Origin: Flavobacteriales bacterium
GTDB lineage: Bacteria > Bacteroidota > Bacteroidia > Flavobacteriales_F > PHOS-HE28
Assembly (NCBI GenBank): GCA_020635655.1
Contig: JACJZI010000007.1
Span: 62,001 to 126,000 of the forward strand
Direction: 5' to 3'
Length of the DNA stretch: 64,000 nucleotides
Below the pieces are notes generated by a model that did not search any database, had not been told where the DNA came from, and worked only from the letters and a program-made list of their open reading frames with translations. Below are positions 7,642 through 16,453 of the stretch, piece by piece (within the stretch, counting starts at the first letter, position 1; every line of letters starts with the position of its first letter). The position numbers and the translations under genes are program-made.

Positions 7642-9054
7642 ATGAGCGAAGGACACCTGCCCCATCCCGAACGCGAGGATGACCGGACCGAGAGCGTACA
7701 GCGCTTCGAGGCCATGGTCGACCGCAACGACCACTACTTCTTCGACGTCGAGGAGTTCGAGATGATCATCGAGCACTACCTCGAACAGAGCGAACCGCGG
7801 AAGGCCCGGCAGGTGCTGGAGTATGCCCGCACCCAACACCCCGGCTCGGTGGACCTCCTGTTCTGCGAGGCCCAGGTGCTGAGCAGCATGGGCAAGCTGA
7901 ACGCCGCACTGGACGTGCTGGAGAAGATCGAGAAGCTCGAGCCGTTCAACGAGGAAGTGCACCTGCACAAGGCCGGCATCCATAGCCAGCTGCGCAACTA
8001 CCGGAAGGCCATCGAGCACTACCGGAAGGCGATCGATCTGGCGGACGATGGACTGGACGAGATCTTCCTGGACCTGGCCTTCGAGCATGAGAACTGCGAA
8101 CAGTACGAAGAGGCGATCGCGTGCCTGAAGAAGGCCCTGGAAATGAACCCGGAGAACGAGGCCGTCCTTTACGAGCTGGCCTATTGTTTCGACCTGGCCG
8201 AAGCACATGAAGCGAGCATCAGCTTCTTCCGCAACTTCACCAACGCGCATCCCTATGCCTTCGTCGCCTGGTACAACTTGGGCAATGCACTCGCGAAGCG
8301 CGACCGGTTGGAGGAAAGCAACGAGGCCCTGGAGCTTTGCCTGGCCATCGAGGAGGGGTTCAGTTCTGCACACTTCAGCCTGGCCCGCAACCTGTTGCAG
8401 CTCGGCCGGTTCGAGGATGCGATCGCCTGCTACCGGGAGACCCTCGGGACCGACGGCCCCCAGGCGGTCACCTTCAGCTATATCGGAGAGTGCTACGAGA
8501 AAATGGAGCAGTTCGAACAGGCCCTCATCCACTACGATCAGGCCCTGGCCCTGGACCCGAACTGGGTGGACGCCTGGATCGGCCGTGGCGTGGTGAAGGA
8601 CCAACAAGGCCGCATGGCCGAGGCGATCGCCGACCTGGAACAGGCGGTACGCATCGCTCCGGACCACGGCGATGCGCTGTACTTCCACGCGAACGTGCTG
8701 GCACGCGCCGGTCGGTACGAAGATGCACTGGCCGCCTATGAACGGCTCCATGCGCTGGAGGCCGAGCATATGGACGGATGGCTGGACCATGCGGACCTCC
8801 TGCTCCTGCTGAAGGGGCCCGATGCGGCCCTTCAGAAGCTCCGCGAGGGTGAACTGGTCCACAAGCTGGATGCACGCTATCGCTACCGCAGCGTGAGCTA
8901 TCTGCTGCGCGCCGGTCAACAACAACAGGCCCTGTTGCTCCTGGAGGAGGCCCTGATGGCGGACCACGCCGCACACACTGCGCTCCTTGACCATTTCCCC
9001 GAGGCCGCCGGAATGCCGCAGGTGATGCACCTGATCCAGCTGTACGGCCGATGA
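7642..9054 (+). CDS. Tetratricopeptide repeat protein
   Basis: A 470-residue soluble protein without a signal peptide, built from about ten consecutive TPR-like helix pairs (for example ALDVLEKIEKLEPFNEEVHL, YRKAIEHYRKAIDLADDGL and AIACYRETLGTDGPQAVTF). TPR arrays mediate protein-protein contacts. The N-terminus is acidic (HPEREDDRTESVQRF). The ATG at 7642 follows the -7 element at a normal distance; earlier in-frame codons lie within the promoter. Its stop overlaps the comA start (ATGA at 9051-9054), so the two are translationally coupled. The partner is unknown; long cytoplasmic TPR proteins of this type are common in Bacteroidota. Confidence 0.88.
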   Translation: MSEGHLPHPEREDDRTESVQRFEAMVDRNDHYFFDVEEFEMIIEHYLEQSEPRKARQVLEYARTQHPGSVDLLFCEAQVLSSMGKLNAALDVLEKIEKLEPFNEEVHLHKAGIHSQLRNYRKAIEHYRKAIDLADDGLDEIFLDLAFEHENCEQYEEAIACLKKALEMNPENEAVLYELAYCFDLAEAHEASISFFRNFTNAHPYAFVAWYNLGNALAKRDRLEESNEALELCLAIEEGFSSAHFSLARNLLQLGRFEDAIACYRETLGTDGPQAVTFSYIGECYEKMEQFEQALIHYDQALALDPNWVDAWIGRGVVKDQQGRMAEAIADLEQAVRIAPDHGDALYFHANVLARAGRYEDALAAYERLHALEAEHMDGWLDHADLLLLLKGPDAALQKLREGELVHKLDARYRYRSVSYLLRAGQQQQALLLLEEALMADHAAHTALLDHFPEAAGMPQVMHLIQLYGR

Positions 9055-9854
9055 ACTTCCCTCTTTCGCACATCCCGGCGCGGTCGAAGAAACCGCGCGA
9101 GGAGGGCCTCACCATGGTCATGGACAAGGGCCTGTCCCTGCGGCAGGCCGAGGACCTGATCGAGGCGAGCGGTCATCTGGTCGACCTGGTCAAGCTCGGT
9201 TTCGGCACATCCTATGTCAGCCGCGACCTGAAGAAGAAGATCGCGCTCTACGGGAAGGCGGACATCCGCGTCTATCTGGGCGGCACCTTGTTCGAGGCCT
9301 TCGTGGCGCGCGGCATGTTCGATGACTACCGCAAGCTGCTGGACCAGTTCGGGCTGGAGAACGTGGAGGTGAGCGATGGGTCCATCTCGATCCCCCATGC
9401 GGAAAAGTGCCGCTACATCGGAACACTGGCACGCGACCACACGGTGCTCAGCGAGGTGGGCTCCAAGGAAAGCGGCATCCTGATCAGCCCCGCGAAATGG
9501 GTGCGCATGATGCGGTCGGAACTGGATTCCGGCAGCTGGAAGGTGATCGCCGAGGCCCGCGAGAGCGGTACGGTCGGCATCTATCGGCCCAACGGCCACG
9601 CCCACACCGCGCTCGTCAACCGCATCCTCTCGAAGATCGATGCAAAGGACATCCTTTGGGAAGCTCCCCAACGTTCACAGCAGGTCTGGTTCATCAAGCA
9701 TCTCGGCCCGAACGTCAATCTGGGCAACGTGGCCCACGACGATGTGATCCCGCTGGAGACCCTGCGACTGGGCCTCCGGGGCGACACCTTCTTCCAATAC
9801 CTGCCGGAGGAGGTGGCCGTCAAACTGCGGCAGGTGCAGCCCAAGGCCGGTTGA
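9051..9854 (+). CDS. comA: Phosphosulfolactate synthase (ComA family)
   Basis: A 267-residue TIM-barrel enzyme of the ComA family, which adds sulfite to phosphoenolpyruvate to give (2R)-phospho-3-sulfolactate. Visible blocks are LTMVMDKGLS, HLVDLVKLGFGTSYV, KADIRVYLGGTLFEAFV, DGSISIPHAEK and WKVIAEARESGTVGIY. In archaea the product feeds coenzyme M synthesis. In Bacteroidota, which lack coenzyme M, it is a plausible first step towards cysteate and sulfonolipids. The start overlaps the TPR gene stop by four bases, and a rhodanese follows 26 bases later, fitting a sulfur-metabolism operon. No ComB phosphatase or ComC dehydrogenase is seen in the window. Confidence 0.88.
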   Translation: MNFPLSHIPARSKKPREEGLTMVMDKGLSLRQAEDLIEASGHLVDLVKLGFGTSYVSRDLKKKIALYGKADIRVYLGGTLFEAFVARGMFDDYRKLLDQFGLENVEVSDGSISIPHAEKCRYIGTLARDHTVLSEVGSKESGILISPAKWVRMMRSELDSGSWKVIAEARESGTVGIYRPNGHAHTALVNRILSKIDAKDILWEAPQRSQQVWFIKHLGPNVNLGNVAHDDVIPLETLRLGLRGDTFFQYLPEEVAVKLRQVQPKAG

Positions 9855-9880
9855 GCGGTTTGACCTCGGCACATGCGACC

Positions 9881-10189
9881 ATGAAGGAGATCGATGTCCA
9901 TGAACTGAAGCGGATGCGGGATGCGGGCGAACCGCATCAATTGATCGATGTGCGCGAACCCTATGAAGCGGAGGAGATGAGCATGGGTGGGGAGCTGATC
10001 CCCATGGGCGAGGTGCTGGATGCACTGGACCGCATCCGACGCGACGTGCCCGTGGTGGTGCATTGCCGGAGCGGCAACCGGAGCCGCGCCGTGGTGGAGG
10101 CGCTCAGCGAGCGCCACGGCCTGAACAACGTGATCAACCTGAAGGGGGGCATCACCGCATGGGCAAATGAAGTGGAACGAGGTGCCTGA
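9881..10189 (+). CDS. Rhodanese-like domain protein
   Basis: A 102-residue single rhodanese domain. It has the family core LIDVREPYEAEEMSMGGELI, the active-site loop VVVHCRSGNRSRAVVE (catalytic Cys and following anion-binding residues) and the closing GGITAWANEV. Single-domain rhodaneses carry a persulfide on the active Cys and shuttle sulfane sulfur. The next gene upstream is comA, 26 bases away, which uses sulfite, so a role in sulfur supply is a reasonable inference but not shown. The ATG at 9881 gives the standard MKEIDVHELKRM start. Confidence 0.9.
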   Translation: MKEIDVHELKRMRDAGEPHQLIDVREPYEAEEMSMGGELIPMGEVLDALDRIRRDVPVVVHCRSGNRSRAVVEALSERHGLNNVINLKGGITAWANEVERGA

Positions 10190-10262
10190 ACACGGCGAAC
10201 AGTGACGCTGGACCTCCCCTTCCGACCGTCATTTTTGCGCCGTTCGCCGCAGCCGATGGTCC

Positions 10263-10270
10263 TAACTTTG
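10263..10270 (+). promoter_or_regulatory. -7 promoter element (TAACTTTG)
   Basis: An exact TAnnTTTG, 32 bases before the ATG at 10303. A TTTG at 10234-10237 could be a -33 element, but the 25-base spacing is longer than usual. Confidence 0.55.
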
Positions 10271-10302
10271 TCACCCTTTCCCGTGATCGATCCATCGGTC
10301 CG

Positions 10303-11772
10303 ATGATGTATTACGATCCGCACCGTGTTTCACTCAGTCCCGGACAGAAGGCCCGAAAGGTGAACATGGACCCCGATCTCTACGGCACCTTCGCCGAGAT
10401 CGGATTGGGCCAGGAAACGGTGCGCCACTTCTTCCGCGCCGGCGGTGCGTCGCAGACCATCGCCAAAGCGATGAGCGCCTACGACAAGGACTTCAGCAAT
10501 GCGATCTACGGCCCGGAACCCGGCAATCGCTTCGTATGCGAGAGCCGACTGAAGAACATGCTGCGGCATGAGTTCGGACTGATCGAGGAGCGCCTCGACC
10601 GGAAGGACCACCCCTCCAAGAAGTTCTTCACCTTCGCCAACACCCTCGCGAGCAGCACCTACGAAAGGCCGCACAGCGGACACGGATGGATCGGGGTGCG
10701 TTTCCAGACCGCTCCCGAGCGACCGACCAACGACGTGATCATCCACGTCCGCCTGCACGACCCGGACATCAGCTTGCAGCAGGAGACCATCGGCTATCTG
10801 GGCGTGAACCTGCTCTATGGCTGCGTGTTCCATCATGACGACCCGCAGGAGATCATGACCGGGCTCTATGACAACATCAGCCGCCATGTGCTGGAGGTCG
10901 ACATGATCCAGATGAACGGTCCCGACTTCGCGCAGGTGGACAACCGGCTGCTGAGCCTGCAGCTCGTGCGACGTGGGTACACCGACGCCGTGATCTTCGG
11001 CCCCGACGGCCAGAACCTGCAGGCCAGCGACGTGCTGTACAAGAAGAACATCCTGACCATCCGCGGCAGCTTCCGCCCTGTGACCAAGGTGAACATCGAT
11101 ATGATCATGAACGGTTATAACATGTTCATCAAGGAGAACCGCGTGGAGCGCAGCAACCTCCAGGTGCTCTTCGAGATCACCCTGAACAACCTGCAGGCCG
11201 ATACGGGCAGCGTGGATGAAAAGGACTTCATCGACCGCGCGGACATCCTCTGTTCCCTCGGCCAGACCGTGCTCATCAGCAACTACCAGGAGTATTACAA
11301 GCTGGTCGAATACTTCAGCCGCTACACCAAGGCCCGGATGGGCCTGATCATGGGCGTGAACAACCTGATCGAGGTGTTCGAGGAGAAGTACTACCGCCAT
11401 CTGAACGGTGGCATGCTGGAGGCCTTCGGCATCCTGTTCACCCGCGACCTGAAGTTGTACGTGTATCCGAGCAAGCCCGACGCGGACAGCGCGATCATGA
11501 CCACCTCCACGATGCCCGTCCATCCGCGCCTGCGTCCGCTCTACGAATACCTGCTGTACAACAAGCGCATCGTCGACATCGAGAGCTATGACCCGAACGT
11601 GCTGCACATCTTCAGCCAGAAGGTGCTGCACATGATCCGCGAAGGCGCCTCCGGATGGGAGGACATGGTACCGCCTTACGTGGACAACATGATCAAGGAC
11701 AACCGCCTGTTCGGCTATGTGCCGCCCAAGGCGGGCAGCGCCCCGAAGAAGAAGGAGGGTGCTCGGGCCTGA
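10303..11772 (+). CDS. Conserved Bacteroidota protein of unknown function
   Basis: A 489-residue soluble protein without a signal peptide or membrane segment. I recognise it as a long protein widely conserved in Bacteroidota whose database names are inconsistent; I would not trust any of them. Recurrent blocks include VRHFFRAGGASQTIAKAMSA, YDKDFSNAIYG, VCESRLKNMLRHEF, GYLGVNLLYGCVF, NILTIRGSFRPVTKVNIDM, LISNYQEYYKLVEYFSRYT and MGVNNLIEVFEEKYY. The C-terminus is a basic tail (PKAGSAPKKKEGARA). It heads a tight cluster with a WD40 gene 10 bases downstream. A second ATG directly follows the first. No catalytic motif stands out. Confidence 0.8.
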   Translation: MMYYDPHRVSLSPGQKARKVNMDPDLYGTFAEIGLGQETVRHFFRAGGASQTIAKAMSAYDKDFSNAIYGPEPGNRFVCESRLKNMLRHEFGLIEERLDRKDHPSKKFFTFANTLASSTYERPHSGHGWIGVRFQTAPERPTNDVIIHVRLHDPDISLQQETIGYLGVNLLYGCVFHHDDPQEIMTGLYDNISRHVLEVDMIQMNGPDFAQVDNRLLSLQLVRRGYTDAVIFGPDGQNLQASDVLYKKNILTIRGSFRPVTKVNIDMIMNGYNMFIKENRVERSNLQVLFEITLNNLQADTGSVDEKDFIDRADILCSLGQTVLISNYQEYYKLVEYFSRYTKARMGLIMGVNNLIEVFEEKYYRHLNGGMLEAFGILFTRDLKLYVYPSKPDADSAIMTTSTMPVHPRLRPLYEYLLYNKRIVDIESYDPNVLHIFSQKVLHMIREGASGWEDMVPPYVDNMIKDNRLFGYVPPKAGSAPKKKEGARA

Positions 11773-11782
11773 TCCCGCACCC

Positions 11783-12676
11783 ATGTTCGCTCCTCCCATT
11801 GCGCGGACCGGTCATCGATCGGCCATCTATGCCCTTGCTCCGCTGACAGGACCGGGTTTCCTCAGCGGTTCGGGGGACGGCCAGGTCGTCGAGTGGCCCG
11901 CCGATCCGGCCTCCGCCGGTCACGTGATCGCTGAAGCCGGTCAAAGCGTGTTCTCGCTCCTGCTCCTGCCGGATGGCCGGCGCGTGCTCATTGGCACGGG
12001 ACAGGGTGATCTGGTGTTGATCGACCGTTCCGAACGGAAAGTGGTCGCACGCATGACCATGCACCGCGCCGGGATCTTCTCCATCGTGCGCCTCCGCGAT
12101 ACGCACATCCTGACCGCCGGTGGTGACGGTACGCTCGGGCTCTGGCAATTGGCGAACGACCAACTGCAACTGGTCCGTGCGATCCCGCTCACAGGCTCCA
12201 AGCTCCGGGCCCTGGCCCTGGCGCCACAGGGGGATCTGATGGCCGTGGCCTGTGGGGATGGGACCGTGCGGGTCCTGGAGACCGATCTGCTCAACGAACT
12301 GCACACGATCCAGGCACATGACAAGGGCAGCACCGCCCTGACCTGGCATCCCGGCAAGCCGGTGCTGCTGAGCGGTGGCAAGGACGGACACGTTCGTGCG
12401 TGGCATCAACATGAAGGTTTCCGTTCCGTGCATGCCTGGCCTGCGCATCAAGGCACCATTTATGCCATCGCGTTCGCGCCGGACCGGGACCTCTTCGCCA
12501 CGGCCTCCCGTGATCGGCAGGTGAAGCTCTGGGATGCCCGCACGACCGAAGCGCTCGCCCGTGCCGACCGCACCGCAGGTGGTCATATGCACAGCGTGAA
12601 CGCCTTGCTCTGGCGCGGTGGAACACTGCTTTCGGCAGGTGACGATAAACGCGTGCTGGCATGGCCCGTTGGCTGA
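11783..12676 (+). CDS. WD40 repeat beta-propeller protein
   Basis: A 297-residue protein consisting almost entirely of WD40 repeats, with recognisable blade ends such as FLSGSGDGQVVEW, ILTAGGDGTLGLW, MAVACGDGTVRVLE, LLSGGKDGHVRAW, FATASRDRQVKLWD and LLSAGDDKRVLAW. About seven blades would close one propeller. No signal peptide is seen, so it is probably cytoplasmic and acts as a binding platform. ATG 11783 (MFAPPIARTG) follows the upstream stop by ten bases. Its 3' end overlaps the start of the next gene by 16 bases, indicating one transcript with the unknown protein before it and the membrane protein after it. Confidence 0.88.
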   Translation: MFAPPIARTGHRSAIYALAPLTGPGFLSGSGDGQVVEWPADPASAGHVIAEAGQSVFSLLLLPDGRRVLIGTGQGDLVLIDRSERKVVARMTMHRAGIFSIVRLRDTHILTAGGDGTLGLWQLANDQLQLVRAIPLTGSKLRALALAPQGDLMAVACGDGTVRVLETDLLNELHTIQAHDKGSTALTWHPGKPVLLSGGKDGHVRAWHQHEGFRSVHAWPAHQGTIYAIAFAPDRDLFATASRDRQVKLWDARTTEALARADRTAGGHMHSVNALLWRGGTLLSAGDDKRVLAWPVG

Positions 12677-13983
12677 ACCCCACGTTCATCATCGTGCTGC
12701 TCGGCCTCCTGTTGCTCGCCATGAGCAACAACATCAACTGGGGAGGCGATCACTGGCGCAGCGTGCTGCAGGTGGACGCGCGTGGATACCACGCCTACCT
12801 GCCGGCCGTGTTCATCCACCAAGATCCGAACCTCGGCTTCTTCGATGCCATGGAGAAGGACAAGTATGGTGGCCATGGAGCGCTCTATGATTACCGCACC
12901 TGGGTGAACGGCCGGGCAGTGGACAAGTACTTCGCCGGAACGGCGGTCTGCGAAGCGCCGTTCTTCCTGATCGCGCATGCCTGGACCCTTCTTACCGCCG
13001 GTGATGCCGACGGTTACGCCAAGCCCTATGTGATCGCCATCAATATCGCGGCCGTCGCCTACGTTCTGCTCGGTCTGTGGGCCATCGATGCCCTGATGCG
13101 TCGTGAGAATATTCCCGGGACCTGGCGCAGCATGGTGGCGGTCACGCTCGTGCTGGGCACGCCCATGGTCTATTACGCGGTGGTGGCCCCGGGCATGAGC
13201 CATGCCTACAGCTTTGGGCTTTGCGCTTTCTTTCTTCTGACGGTCATGCGCTGGATCGACGAACCTGGCCCCTGGCGCATGCTGCTCCTGGGTGGACTGC
13301 TCGGGTTGATCATGCTGGTGCGGCCGGTCAACGCCTTGATCGTCCTGCTTGTACCGGTGTTCGCAGGCGACCGGTCCCGAACATGGGGGGCCTTTGCCCG
13401 TTCGCTCACGCAATGGCCCGCGTTGATCGGCGCTGTGCTCATCGGCTTCCTGGTCGTGGGGATCCAAGGGGTGTATTACCACGCCGCCACAGGGTCATGG
13501 TGGGTGGACAGCTATCCCGAAGAAGGATTCCATTGGAGCACTCCCCACATGGCCGACATGCTCTTCAGCTATAAGAAGGGCCTGTTCGTGTACAGTCCCG
13601 TGCTCCTGCTCGCCACCATCGGCCTGTACACGCTCGCGAAGCGCTCGGTGTTCCGTGCCATCGCCTGGGGCGCCTCCTTTCTTTTGATCACCTATGTGCT
13701 GAGCTGTTGGTGGAATTGGTGGTACGGTGGCAGTTTCGGTCAACGGGTCTGGCTGGAATACCTCCCACTGTTCGCCCTGCCACTGGCCCATCTGCTCGAA
13801 CGGACCGCGCGAAAATGGCGTCCCTTCCTGGTCGCCGGGATCGGCCTCCTACTCATCCTGTGCCAATTCCAGATCTACCAGGCCCGCTACTATGTGATCC
13901 ATTGGGAGGACATGGACAAGGCACGCTACTGGGACGTCTTTCTAAAAATGCCCGAAGAGGCCCTGTCCACCGATCCGCAATGA
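12661..13983 (+). CDS. Polytopic membrane protein, GT-C glycosyltransferase-like
   Basis: A 440-residue membrane protein with roughly ten hydrophobic helices. The first loop after helix 1 is long and acidic/aromatic (VDARGYHAYLPAVFIHQDP), as in GT-C polyprenyl-phosphate-dependent glycosyltransferases, where an early loop carries the catalytic Asp. Other blocks are GMSHAYSFGLCAFFLL, YSPVLLLATIGLYTL and WWNWWYGGSFGQRVWLEYL. The overall layout resembles PMT/RgtABC-type transferases, but no exact family motif proves activity, so a transport or unknown role remains possible. It overlaps the WD40 gene by 16 bases. No other glycan gene is adjacent. Confidence 0.7.
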   Translation: MARWLNPTFIIVLLGLLLLAMSNNINWGGDHWRSVLQVDARGYHAYLPAVFIHQDPNLGFFDAMEKDKYGGHGALYDYRTWVNGRAVDKYFAGTAVCEAPFFLIAHAWTLLTAGDADGYAKPYVIAINIAAVAYVLLGLWAIDALMRRENIPGTWRSMVAVTLVLGTPMVYYAVVAPGMSHAYSFGLCAFFLLTVMRWIDEPGPWRMLLLGGLLGLIMLVRPVNALIVLLVPVFAGDRSRTWGAFARSLTQWPALIGAVLIGFLVVGIQGVYYHAATGSWWVDSYPEEGFHWSTPHMADMLFSYKKGLFVYSPVLLLATIGLYTLAKRSVFRAIAWGASFLLITYVLSCWWNWWYGGSFGQRVWLEYLPLFALPLAHLLERTARKWRPFLVAGIGLLLILCQFQIYQARYYVIHWEDMDKARYWDVFLKMPEEALSTDPQ

Positions 13984-14098
13984 GGCGGTGGTCAAAGCAC
14001 AAGAAGGCATTTGTGGGAGCAGGTGGTCCGGTCCATGGCGCCATCCGGACGGTCCTGTGCTCCCCCTTCCATCCCCCATCCGGTATCTTCGGCCCGGC

Positions 14099-14824
14099 AT
14101 GAAGGTCGCCTTGTACGGATACGGCCGCATGGGCCGGGCCATCGCGGAGGTGTGCGGGCAGCGCGGCCACGAGGTGGTGCACACCGTGAATGCAACGAAT
14201 GCCGGGGAACCACCACGCGGCGTGGACGTGGCCATCGAGTTCAGCCTTCCGACGACCGCGCTGGACAACATGCGACTTTGCCTGGAGAACAAGGTGCCTG
14301 TCGTGGTCGGCACCACGGGCTGGTACGACCACCTTCCCGAGGTCCGGTCCCTCGTGGCCTCCTCCAAGGGCACGCTGCTCTGGGCAAGCAACTTCAGCAT
14401 CGGTGTCAATCTTTTCTTTCGCCTCAACCGCGATCTGGCCGCCCTGATGAACGCATACGACAATTACCATGTCCAGGTGGATGAGGTGCACCATCAACAC
14501 AAGCTGGATGCGCCGAGCGGCACGGCGATCACGCTCGCACGCGATATCGACCTGACCTCCGACCGCTATTCGGGCTGGGAAGCGGGCCGATCCGATCGCA
14601 GGACGGGTGCCGTTCCGATCGTCAGTGAGCGGATCGGCGAAGTGCCCGGCAAACACTCGGTCACCTGGCGAAGTGAAGAGGACCGGCTGACGATCACCCA
14701 TGAGGCTTTCGGACGCACCGGTTTTGCGGTGGGCGCAGTGGTGGCCGCCGAATGGCTGGCCGATCCCGCCCGGCACCGCCAGGGCCTATTCACCATGGAC
14801 GATGTGATGAACGGTAACCGCTGA
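14099..14824 (+). CDS. dapB: 4-hydroxy-tetrahydrodipicolinate reductase
   Basis: A 241-residue NAD(P)H-dependent reductase of the lysine/diaminopimelate pathway. N-terminal Rossmann motif: KVALYGYGRMGRAI. Family signatures: VVVGTTGWY, ASNFSIGVNLFF and VDEVHHQHKLDAPSGTA, which holds the catalytic HH pair and the Lys/Asp/Ser/Gly loop. The C-terminal RTGFAVGAVVAAEWL is typical. I use ATG 14099; a -7-like TATCTTCG (14084-14091, one mismatch) sits 7 bases upstream, so the mRNA may have almost no leader. It is followed 52 bases later by lepB, an arrangement I recall as common in Flavobacteriia. Confidence 0.95.
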   Translation: MKVALYGYGRMGRAIAEVCGQRGHEVVHTVNATNAGEPPRGVDVAIEFSLPTTALDNMRLCLENKVPVVVGTTGWYDHLPEVRSLVASSKGTLLWASNFSIGVNLFFRLNRDLAALMNAYDNYHVQVDEVHHQHKLDAPSGTAITLARDIDLTSDRYSGWEAGRSDRRTGAVPIVSERIGEVPGKHSVTWRSEEDRLTITHEAFGRTGFAVGAVVAAEWLADPARHRQGLFTMDDVMNGNR

Positions 14825-14876
14825 TGTTCCCAGCGTCGCTCAATTTGCACAGTTCAATCCCTCAACTCTCCTCGCG

Positions 14877-16424
14877 TTGATACCCTACCTCTTCCTCTTC
14901 GCCTATCTCGCAGTGCTCATGGGCTGCCTTTGGAAGCTGTTCCAAAAAGCGGGCAGGCCGGCATGGGCCGGGTTCATTCCAGGGTACAACATCCTCGTGT
15001 GGCTGCGGATCAGCGGCAAGCCCTGGTGGTGGATCGTCCTTTTCATCGTCCCCGGCGTGAACCTGCTGATGTTCATCATCATGAACGTGAACATCTCCAT
15101 CGTGCTGGGTGAACGCGCGGTGAAGGACCACGTGGTGATGGTGCTCCTGCCCTGGTACAAGATCCCGCAACTGGTCTTCGGACCCGAGCACAAGTACGTC
15201 GGGCCGGTCCCGCCCGAACAGCGCAAACGTACGCGCATCGCACAATGGGGCGATGCGATCCTGTTCGCTGTGATCGTGGCCACGGTGTTCCGCACCTACA
15301 CCTTCGAGGCGTTCACCATCCCCACTCCCTCGATGGAAAAGAGCCTGCTGGTCGGGGATTACCTCTTTGTCAGCAAGCTGAGCTACGGGCCACGCATGCC
15401 GATGACCCCGCTCACCTTCCCCTTCACGCATCACACGTTGCCCTTCACCGACCATACGCCGTCCTTCGTCACCTGGTTCAGCCAGCCGTACCGCCGCTTG
15501 CCGGGCTTCGGTGACCCACAGCGGGGGGATGCCGTGGTCTTCAACTTCCCCGAAGGCGACACGGTCGTGGCGAATTTCCAGAACCAGAGCTACTATCAAC
15601 TGGTCCGCGACCAGGGACGCGCCCGCATCTGGGACCCCAACTACAAGATGCTGAACATGGTGGACGGCCAGGTGCGTCAGGTCCCGACGGGAGGGATCCT
15701 TGTCCGACCCGTGGACAAGGAGGAGAACTACATCAAACGCTGTGTGGCCGTGGCCGGGGATACGCTGGAGGTCCGCCACGGCTTCGTCTACCTGAACGGG
15801 CAAAAGCAGGACGTTCCCGAGCACGCACAATACGCCTATGAGTTCATGCTCCGGGACCGCTTCAACGAACGCATGCTCAAGGAGCAGTACGACGTGAGCC
15901 CGGACGACATCACCCCGGGAGAGAACGGGGGCGTGAGCATCCCCTTGACCGCGGAGAACGCTGAAATGCTCTCCAAGCTTCCCAATGTGATCAGCATGGC
16001 CCGTCAGGACCATCCGAAGGGCTATGGCACGCCCTACCACAAATGGCCCTATTTCCCGAACAGTCCGGACTACGATTGGAGCGAGGACAACTATGGGCCG
16101 ATCTGGATCCCGAAGAAGGGGGTCACCGTAAAGCTCGACCTGCACAACCTGCCGCTCTTCGAACGGACGATCCACGTGTACGAGCACAACGATCTGGAGG
16201 TGAAGGACGGAACGATCCTGATCAATGGAGCACCTGCGGACAGCTATACGTTCAAGCAGGACTACTATTGGATGATGGGCGACAATCGCCATCGTTCACA
16301 GGACAGCCGATTCTGGGGCTATGTGCCGCACGAGAACATCGTGGGCAAGGCCGTGCTGGTGTGGTTCAGCAAGGACCCCTACACCGGCATCCGCTGGAAG
16401 CGCTTGTTCACCTTGGTGGACTGA
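14877..16424 (+). CDS. lepB: Signal peptidase I, Bacteroidota type with N-terminal membrane extension
   Basis: A 515-residue inner-membrane serine protease that removes signal peptides. The first ~95 residues form an extra membrane region (DUF5684-like: AGRPAWAGFIPGYNILVW, WWWIVLFIVPGVNLLMFI) typical of Bacteroidota LepB. Catalytic Ser152 is in FTIPTPSMEKSLLVGDY; general-base Lys287 is in NYIKRCVAVAGDTLEV; the box near the C-terminus is MMGDNRHRSQDSRFWG. A long insert (~290-450) separates the catalytic boxes. The start is a TTG (14877): no ATG exists in frame upstream, and the protein start IPYLFLFAYLAV fits homologues. A second signal peptidase follows 29 bases downstream. Confidence 0.93.
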   Translation: MIPYLFLFAYLAVLMGCLWKLFQKAGRPAWAGFIPGYNILVWLRISGKPWWWIVLFIVPGVNLLMFIIMNVNISIVLGERAVKDHVVMVLLPWYKIPQLVFGPEHKYVGPVPPEQRKRTRIAQWGDAILFAVIVATVFRTYTFEAFTIPTPSMEKSLLVGDYLFVSKLSYGPRMPMTPLTFPFTHHTLPFTDHTPSFVTWFSQPYRRLPGFGDPQRGDAVVFNFPEGDTVVANFQNQSYYQLVRDQGRARIWDPNYKMLNMVDGQVRQVPTGGILVRPVDKEENYIKRCVAVAGDTLEVRHGFVYLNGQKQDVPEHAQYAYEFMLRDRFNERMLKEQYDVSPDDITPGENGGVSIPLTAENAEMLSKLPNVISMARQDHPKGYGTPYHKWPYFPNSPDYDWSEDNYGPIWIPKKGVTVKLDLHNLPLFERTIHVYEHNDLEVKDGTILINGAPADSYTFKQDYYWMMGDNRHRSQDSRFWGYVPHENIVGKAVLVWFSKDPYTGIRWKRLFTLVD

Positions 16425-16453
16425 ACCAAGCACGCGTCCGAGGACATCCGGAC

